DNA from: an uncultured beta proteobacterium
Lineage (GTDB): Bacteria > Pseudomonadota > Gammaproteobacteria > Burkholderiales > SG8-39
DNA: 13,458 bases
Assembly (NCBI GenBank): GCA_902826155.1
Contig: CADEDU010000037.1
Coordinates: 47,950-61,407 of the forward strand
Direction of reading: 5' to 3'
In this document: piece after piece, positions 7,629-13,458 of the stretch
Position numbering within the stretch: position 1 is the stretch's first letter
Layout of the letters: each line of letters opens with the position of its first letter
Made by a program: the position numbers and the translations under genes
The notes under the pieces: generated by a model
The model's input: the letters and a program-made list of their open reading frames with translations, nothing else
What the model was told of the DNA's origin: nothing
Database searches by the model: none

Positions 7629-8699
7629 ATGGCTTCAGGCCTCGCCGCGTGGCTGCGGCTGTCGCTGACACCCGGCGTTGGTGGCGCCGCGATTCGTGCA
7701 TTGCTCGACGCGTACACCACGCTCGAGCAATCGCTGGCCGCGTCGCAAAGTGATCTGGCGGCCGTCGTAGGCCCTGCGCTCGCCAAGGCCGTCCGCGAAG
7801 GACCCGACGTGCAACTCCTCGATCAGGCCATTGCTTGGAGTAGCGAGGATCACTGCGCAGTGCTTACGCTCGACGATGAGCGCTATCCACATCGACTGCG
7901 CGCGATCGCCGATGCGCCGCCTGTGCTGTATGTACGTGGTGACCCGGCCCTTCTGGCTGCACCGAGCGTGGCGGTGGTCGGTGCACGCAATCCCACTCCT
8001 CAAGGGGTCGAGAACGCGCGGCAATTCGGCCGTGCGCTGAGCGATGCTGGCCTTACCGTGTGCAGCGGACTGGCGCTAGGCATAGACACCGCAGCTCATG
8101 AAGGCGCCCTCGCAGGCGCGTCCGGAACCATCGCAGTACTGGGCACCGGCGCCGATCGTTGCTACCCGCGGCGCAATTTGAAGCTGGCTCAGCGCATCGT
8201 TGAGCACGGTGCGGTGATCTCCGAATTTCCTCTCGGCACGCTGCCGTTGCCGGGCAACTTTCCCAGGCGCAACCGCATCATCAGCGGCTTGTCGCTGGGT
8301 TGCCTCGTGGTCGAGGCAAGCCTGGAGAGCGGCTCGTTGATCACTGCTCGGCTGGCCGCCGATCAGGGGCGCGAGGTATTTGCGATTCCCGGCTCGATCC
8401 ACTCACCGACCTCCAAGGGGTGCCACGCGCTGATCAAGCAGGGTGCCAAGCTGGTGGAGTCGGTGAACGATGTTCTGGAGGAACTACCGATCCGGCAAGC
8501 GACGAAAAGGGCGGAGACGAAGCCAGATAGACCGTCCAGCCCCCTGGAGGACGCGATGGGCTTCGAGCCCGTGCACCTCGATACGTTGTGTGCGAGAGTC
8601 GGCTTGACGCCAGATGTTGTATCGGCGATGCTGCTCCAGCTGGAACTGGAGGGACGGGTAGCAACGCTTCCGGGGGGACAGTACCAGCGCATCTGCTAG
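7629..8699 (+). CDS. dprA: DNA-processing protein DprA (Smf)
   Basis: Cytoplasmic protein that protects incoming single-stranded DNA and loads RecA during natural transformation; it is widespread even in non-transformable bacteria. The protein has 356 residues. A short N-terminal SAM-like region begins WLRLSLTPGVG (8-18). The Rossmann-like DprA core (about 83-285) contains VAVVGARNPTPQG (114-126), SGLALGIDTAAHEGAL (146-161), NFPRRNRIISGLS (210-222), SGSLITARLAADQGREV (234-250) and AIPGSI. A winged-helix domain (about 308-356, PVHLDTLCARVGLTPDVV) closes the protein, as in the full-length form. The start ATG 7629 is 26 nt after the LysM gene stop; no clear ribosome site is seen, which fits coupling to the upstream gene. 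Confidence 0.96.
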   Translation: MASGLAAWLRLSLTPGVGGAAIRALLDAYTTLEQSLAASQSDLAAVVGPALAKAVREGPDVQLLDQAIAWSSEDHCAVLTLDDERYPHRLRAIADAPPVLYVRGDPALLAAPSVAVVGARNPTPQGVENARQFGRALSDAGLTVCSGLALGIDTAAHEGALAGASGTIAVLGTGADRCYPRRNLKLAQRIVEHGAVISEFPLGTLPLPGNFPRRNRIISGLSLGCLVVEASLESGSLITARLAADQGREVFAIPGSIHSPTSKGCHALIKQGAKLVESVNDVLEELPIRQATKRAETKPDRPSSPLEDAMGFEPVHLDTLCARVGLTPDVVSAMLLQLELEGRVATLPGGQYQRIC

Positions 8700-8716
8700 C
8701 GCCGACAACAGCCAAG

Positions 8717-9175
8717 ATGATCGAAGTCCTCGTTTATCTGTTCGAGCAGTACTACCAGACGGACACTACCCCCGATCAGGATGCGCTCGCCCAGAAGCTG
8801 AGCGCTGCAGGATTCGGACACGAGGACATCAGCGAGGCGCTCACCTGGCTGCGTTCGCTCGCCGAGCGCGAAAAGTCCGTGTATCCAACAGAACTCGCAG
8901 GCGGCGATTCGTTTCGCGCGTTCTCCAGTGTGGAGCGGGATCGAATCTCGCCGGACGCCTTGGGATTCGTGACATTTCTCGAAGCCGCCGGCGTGCTCAC
9001 GGCAAAGACCCGCGAACTGGTGCTCGATCAAGCGATCGCGGTGCAAGAAGACATCGTCGAGCTGGCGAAAATGAAGGTCATCGTGCTGATCGTGCTTTGG
9101 ACCCAGCAGGGCAACGTCGATGCGATCGTGCTCGATGAGTTGCTCCCCGACGGCGCTCCTCGAGTCTTGCATTAG
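8717..9175 (+). CDS. smg: Smg family protein (DUF494)
   Basis: A 152-residue acidic protein of the Smg/DUF494 family; the molecular function is not known. It begins MIEVLVYLFEQYY and ends with the short family signature PRVLH (E. coli Smg ends in MLH). In between lie an N-terminal part with DALAQKLSAAGFGHEDISEALTWL (about 22-45) and a middle with GFVTFLEAAGVLTAKTRELVLDQAI. It is probably cytoplasmic: the hydrophobic run MKVIVLIVLW (119-128) belongs to the family fold and is too short for a membrane span. It follows dprA by 17 nt, the usual neighbour, so the two are likely cotranscribed. The frame is open back to 8588, but that part overlaps dprA; ATG 8717 matches the family start. Confidence 0.93.
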   Translation: MIEVLVYLFEQYYQTDTTPDQDALAQKLSAAGFGHEDISEALTWLRSLAEREKSVYPTELAGGDSFRAFSSVERDRISPDALGFVTFLEAAGVLTAKTRELVLDQAIAVQEDIVELAKMKVIVLIVLWTQQGNVDAIVLDELLPDGAPRVLH

Positions 9176-9497
9176 ATCGGTACTGTCCGGAAGACGACCG
9201 CAGCAAAAGCGGTCCATACCCACTGACCGCGAGCCACGGCAGCGCGGGATGAACGGGTCTCGGTTGACCCTGCTGACGGCCTCGCACGACTGGCTTGCGT
9301 ACGTATGAGCCGGGCCGTTCCGGGTAGCTGCTGACCAACGCTTTCTTGCTCCGATTTCACGGTTGCTCGTATTATTCGCGGCTTTGCATACCCGGGCAGC
9401 CGCGATCGTTCCCCGCGCTCGCCCGACAACAAAGAATAAATTCCTTCAGGAACAGTGAGTTACGTCCCTCTTCACAGTGGTTGTTAGTGCTTACTCA
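9176..9497. other. 322-nt gap between smg and topB
   Basis: No convincing protein or RNA gene is seen. A 6-bp stem (GACCGC 9196-9201 with GCGGTC 9209-9214, loop AGCAAAA) lies 20 nt after smg and may end that transcript, but it lacks a T-run. A second small stem, GGGTC 9255-9259 with GACCC 9266-9270, follows. The right half is AT-richer and carries a promoter-like TATTAT. This is the longest gap in the window, and topB probably has its own promoter here. Confidence 0.5.
9346..9375 (+). promoter_or_regulatory. Candidate promoter of topB
   Basis: TATTAT at 9370-9375 matches the -10 consensus TATAAT in five of six positions and stands out in GC-rich DNA. TTGCTC at 9346-9351 is a weak -35 at 18-nt spacing (three of six). 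A transcript from here would carry a leader of about 115 nt before ATG 9498. Confidence 0.35.
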
Positions 9498-12305
9498 ATG
9501 ACGAAAAAGCTGATCATTGCGGAAAAGCCCTCGGTCGCGACTGACCTGACGCGCGCGCTCGGTGGCTTCACGCGGCACGGCGACTACTTCGAGAGCGACC
9601 AGTTCGTGGTGTGCTCGGCGATTGGGCACCTGCTCGAACTGGCGGCGCCCGAGGCCTTTGAGGTCAAGAGAGGTAAGTGGTCACTGACGAATCTTCCAGT
9701 GATTCCTCCGCACTTCGATCTCAAGCCGCTGGAGCGAACCGAAGATCGGCTGAAGGTCCTGACCAAGTTAATCAAGCGCAAGGATGTTGTCGGGCTGATC
9801 AACGCGTGCGACGCGGGTCGTGAAGGTGAACTGATCTTTCGCCACATCGTCCGCCATGCCGAGAGCAGCAAGCCGATCGAGCGGCTATGGCTGCAGTCGA
9901 TGACGCCCGCGGCGATCCGCGAAGGCTTCAAATCGCTACGACCGGGGCGAACGATGGAGCCGCTGGCTGATGCCGCGATCTGCCGCTCGGAGTCCGATTG
10001 GCTGGTAGGCATCAACGGCACGCGGGCGATGACCGCGTTCAATTCGAAGGACGGCGGGTTCTACAAGACCACCGTCGGGCGAGTGCAGACGCCGACGCTC
10101 GCGGTCCTGGTTGAGCGCGAGCGCACGATCAAGGCGTTCGTGTCGCGCGACTACTTCGAGCTGCACGCGACGTTTTCCGGCACGAACGGCGACTACCTCG
10201 GACGCTGGTTCGACGAGTCGTTCGGGCGCGCTCAGAAGAGCGACGACCCAGACGCGCGCGCCGAACGTCTCTGGGACAAGGCGCGCGCCGAAGGTATTCG
10301 CGCAAAGTGCGTTGGTCAGCCAGGCTTCGCCACCGAAGAGAGCAAGCCTGCTACCCAGACCGCGCCTTTGCTCTACGACCTGACCAGTCTGCAGCGCGAG
10401 GCCAACGGCCGATTCGGCTTCTCGGCGCGCGGCACGCTCGGCATCGCCCAGGCTCTGTACGAGAAACACAAAGTCCTCACCTACCCGCGGACCGATTCCC
10501 GCGCGCTGCCCGAGGACTACATCGGAACGGTCCAGCAAACGCTGAACATGCTGCGTGGCGACGAGATCACCAGCAGCGCCGCCAAGCGCGGCAAGAAGGT
10601 CATTCCCGCCAGCCCCGATCACCCCTACGCGCAGTTTGCCGCGACGATTCTGGAATCGGGATGGGTGCGCCCCAACAAGCGCATCTTCAACAACGAGAAG
10701 ATCTCCGATCACTTCGCGATCATCCCGACACTGGAACGGCCCAAGCATCTGTCCGAACCAGAGCAGAAGATCTACGACCTGGTCACCAAGCGGTTTCTGG
10801 CGGTTTTCTATCCGGCCGCGGAGTTCCTGAACACCACCCGCATCACGCGCGTGCGCGATGAATCGTTCAAGACCGAAGGTCGGGTGATGGTGAACGCTGG
10901 CTGGATGACCGTGTACGGCAAAGATGCCGACTCGGGCGAAACGCCGACGCTCACGCCGATCGGTGACGGCAAGGTGAAAACCACTGAAATCGAGCTGCGC
11001 GAGAACAAGACCAAACCACCGCCGCGCTATTCCGAAGCCACGCTACTCTCGGCCATGGAAGGCGCGGGCAAGATGGTCGAGGACGAGGAACTGCGCGAGG
11101 CTATGCGCGAGAAGGGGCTGGGAACGCCAGCCACGCGCGCTGCGATCATTGAAAACCTGATCCAGGAAGATTACGTCCATCGCGACGGCCGTGAACTGAT
11201 CCCGACGGCCAAGGCGTTCGATCTGTTCTACGCGCTCGATCGTTTCGGCATTGCCGAGTTGCGTTCTCCCGAGCTCACCGGCACCTGGGAGTTCAAGCTC
11301 AAGCAGATGGAACAAGGCCAGCTCCCGCGCGGCGAGTTCATGCAGCACATCGAGGAGACCACGCGCGATCTGGTCGAGCGCATCAAGCGCGGCACGCGCC
11401 TGGACGAGCCGATCGCCACGCTCGATGCGCCGTGCCCGAAGTGCAAAGGCAAGCTGGTCGAGAACTACCGCAAGTTCCAATGCACCAAGTGCGAATTCTC
11501 GTTCTGGAAAGTCATCGCCAGTCGACGCATCGAGAATGAGGAAGCCGAGGCCTTGCTCGTCACGCGTTCGATCGGTCCGCTGCAGGGGTTCCGCAGCCGG
11601 CTGGGACGACCGTTCGCGGCAATGCTCAAGCTCAAGGACGACTTCGCCGTCGAGCTCGACTTCGGTCAGTCGGACGCAGACGGCGGCGCGAACGCCGAGC
11701 CGGTGGATTTCTCCGGTCAAGATCCGCTCGGCAAATGTCCGAAGTGCGCCTCGAACGTCTACGAGCAGGATCTCGCTTACGTTTGCGAGAAGGCAGTGGG
11801 TCCGGCGCGCTCGTGCACGTTTCGAAGCGGCAAGATCATCCTGCAGCGGCCGATCGAGCGCGATCAGATGGTGAAGCTGCTCAGCACCGGCAAGACCGAC
11901 CTGCTGCAGCGCTTCATCTCGAACAAGAAGCGGCGCCCGTTTTCCGCGTTTCTGGTGGTCAAACCCGATGGTGGGGTGGGGTTCGAATTTGCGCCCCGCC
12001 CAGCCAAGGATGGTGCGGCCAAGAAGAGCGAGGGCGCCGGCGGCCGTGCATCGCAATCCGGGGCACAGCCGACCCAGGAGCCGGCAGAAACCGCGCCTGA
12101 CGCGGCCGGCGCAAGAAGCACTGCAAGGCCAGCGGCCGCCACGAAGGCCGCCGCCAAGCGTGCGGGCAAGCGCACTATTGAGGAAGAAGCACCCGCGGAA
12201 GCACCTAAACCCGCCAAGCGTGCCACCAAGGTCGAAGCCGCCAGCAAGCCCTCTGCCGCGGCAAAAAAGAAGAGCGTTCGCAAGAGCGCCGGCAAGAAAG
12301 CCTAG
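9498..12305 (+). CDS. topB: DNA topoisomerase III (type IA) with zinc fingers and basic tail
   Basis: Type IA topoisomerase that cuts one DNA strand through a tyrosine linkage; topoisomerase III mainly untangles recombination and replication intermediates. The 935-residue protein begins MTKKLIIAEKPSVA, the TopB rather than TopA style of start. Toprim residues are E9 and the CDAGREGE motif (D105, E109, E111). The catalytic tyrosine is Y329 in TYPRTDSR, and RVQTPTLAVLVERE and EKGLGTPATRA are also present. Two zinc-finger-like units follow: C646/C649/C662/C665 and C747/C750/C763/C773. From about residue 832 to the end runs a low-complexity Ala/Lys/Pro tail resembling histone H1-type tails. E. 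coli TopB is about 650 residues, so the extra length is the zinc region plus the tail. I chose ATG 9498 over in-frame GTG 9477 from the family start; neither has a clear ribosome site. Confidence 0.93.
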   Translation: MTKKLIIAEKPSVATDLTRALGGFTRHGDYFESDQFVVCSAIGHLLELAAPEAFEVKRGKWSLTNLPVIPPHFDLKPLERTEDRLKVLTKLIKRKDVVGLINACDAGREGELIFRHIVRHAESSKPIERLWLQSMTPAAIREGFKSLRPGRTMEPLADAAICRSESDWLVGINGTRAMTAFNSKDGGFYKTTVGRVQTPTLAVLVERERTIKAFVSRDYFELHATFSGTNGDYLGRWFDESFGRAQKSDDPDARAERLWDKARAEGIRAKCVGQPGFATEESKPATQTAPLLYDLTSLQREANGRFGFSARGTLGIAQALYEKHKVLTYPRTDSRALPEDYIGTVQQTLNMLRGDEITSSAAKRGKKVIPASPDHPYAQFAATILESGWVRPNKRIFNNEKISDHFAIIPTLERPKHLSEPEQKIYDLVTKRFLAVFYPAAEFLNTTRITRVRDESFKTEGRVMVNAGWMTVYGKDADSGETPTLTPIGDGKVKTTEIELRENKTKPPPRYSEATLLSAMEGAGKMVEDEELREAMREKGLGTPATRAAIIENLIQEDYVHRDGRELIPTAKAFDLFYALDRFGIAELRSPELTGTWEFKLKQMEQGQLPRGEFMQHIEETTRDLVERIKRGTRLDEPIATLDAPCPKCKGKLVENYRKFQCTKCEFSFWKVIASRRIENEEAEALLVTRSIGPLQGFRSRLGRPFAAMLKLKDDFAVELDFGQSDADGGANAEPVDFSGQDPLGKCPKCASNVYEQDLAYVCEKAVGPARSCTFRSGKIILQRPIERDQMVKLLSTGKTDLLQRFISNKKRRPFSAFLVVKPDGGVGFEFAPRPAKDGAAKKSEGAGGRASQSGAQPTQEPAETAPDAAGARSTARPAAATKAAAKRAGKRTIEEEAPAEAPKPAKRATKVEAASKPSAAAKKKSVRKSAGKKA

Positions 12306-12318
12306 CGTCGCACTCGAT

Positions 12319-12339
12319 CAAGGGGGGCTAGCCCCCTTG
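12319..12339. terminator. Hairpin terminator between topB and gyrB, probably bidirectional
   Basis: An 8-bp perfect stem, CAAGGGGG (12319-12326) pairing with CCCCCTTG (12332-12339), with loop GCTAG. It lies 13 nt after the topB stop and 13 nt after the gyrB stop on the other strand. The flanking T-runs are weak on both sides (TTGTTC on the plus strand), so strength is uncertain, but its place between convergent genes is exactly where a shared terminator belongs. Confidence 0.65.
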
Positions 12340-12352
12340 TTCAGAGATTTCC

Positions 12353-13458
<1,106 letters not shown>

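Noticed and set aside
6370..7701. 443-codon open frame on the minus strand
   Set aside because: Antisense to the LysM gene, which has a signal peptide, a LysM domain and a good ribosome site.
8588..8716. N-terminal extension of smg into dprA
   Set aside because: Overlaps the conserved dprA winged-helix coding region; the family start is MIEVLVYLFE at 8717.
9120..9308. Small frame spanning the end of smg and the following gap
   Set aside because: Overlaps smg, has no ribosome site, and its product is Arg/Ser-rich without recognisable features.
10307..12100. Open frames in other phases inside topB
   Set aside because: Arg/Ser/Ala-rich products without family features, all within a continuous, motif-complete topB.

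Overview
The window is GC-rich and densely coding, and it looks like core chromosome from a betaproteobacterium, probably of the order Burkholderiales. I infer this from family similarity and from remembered gene order (ntrX-ntrY-DUF4390-rsmB-fmt-def, then LysM gene-dprA-smg-topB), not from a search. I see no mobile elements, tRNA or rRNA genes, CRISPR arrays or clear signs of recent transfer.

Left block (1-6309, minus strand): a tightly packed run transcribed leftward in the order def, fmt, rsmB, DUF4390 gene, ntrY-like kinase, ntrX-like regulator (cut by the window edge). Junctions are short: 31 nt between def and fmt, 2 nt between fmt and a GTG-started rsmB, ATGA overlaps at rsmB/DUF4390 and DUF4390/ntrY, and 52 nt between ntrY and ntrX. 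The first three genes serve translation: N-formylation of initiator tRNA, removal of formyl from new proteins, and methylation of 16S rRNA. The last three are an exported protein of unknown function and a two-component system.

Middle (6310-6462): a short divergent regulatory region between def and a LysM gene, holding a perfect 7-bp inverted repeat. Right block (6463-12305, plus strand): an exported LysM protein resembling the type IV pilus secretin-associated protein TsaP, then dprA, smg (DUF494), a gap of about 320 nt, and topB with a long basic Ala/Lys/Pro-rich tail. Right edge (12353-13458, minus strand): the 3' part of gyrB, convergent with topB across a GC-rich hairpin that probably ends both transcripts. 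Since gyrB often lies downstream of dnaA-dnaN, the replication origin may lie beyond the right edge; this is inference.

The most unusual gene is the ntrX-like regulator. Its receiver domain is intact, but its sigma-54 AAA+ domain has lost the Walker A core and the whole stretch that normally carries GAFTGA, so it is unlikely to act as a classical sigma-54 activator. I found no convincing wholly new system. The other points of interest are the DUF4390 gene coupled to the NtrY/NtrX pair, the pairing of a pilus-type gene with dprA, and the basic tail of TopB.
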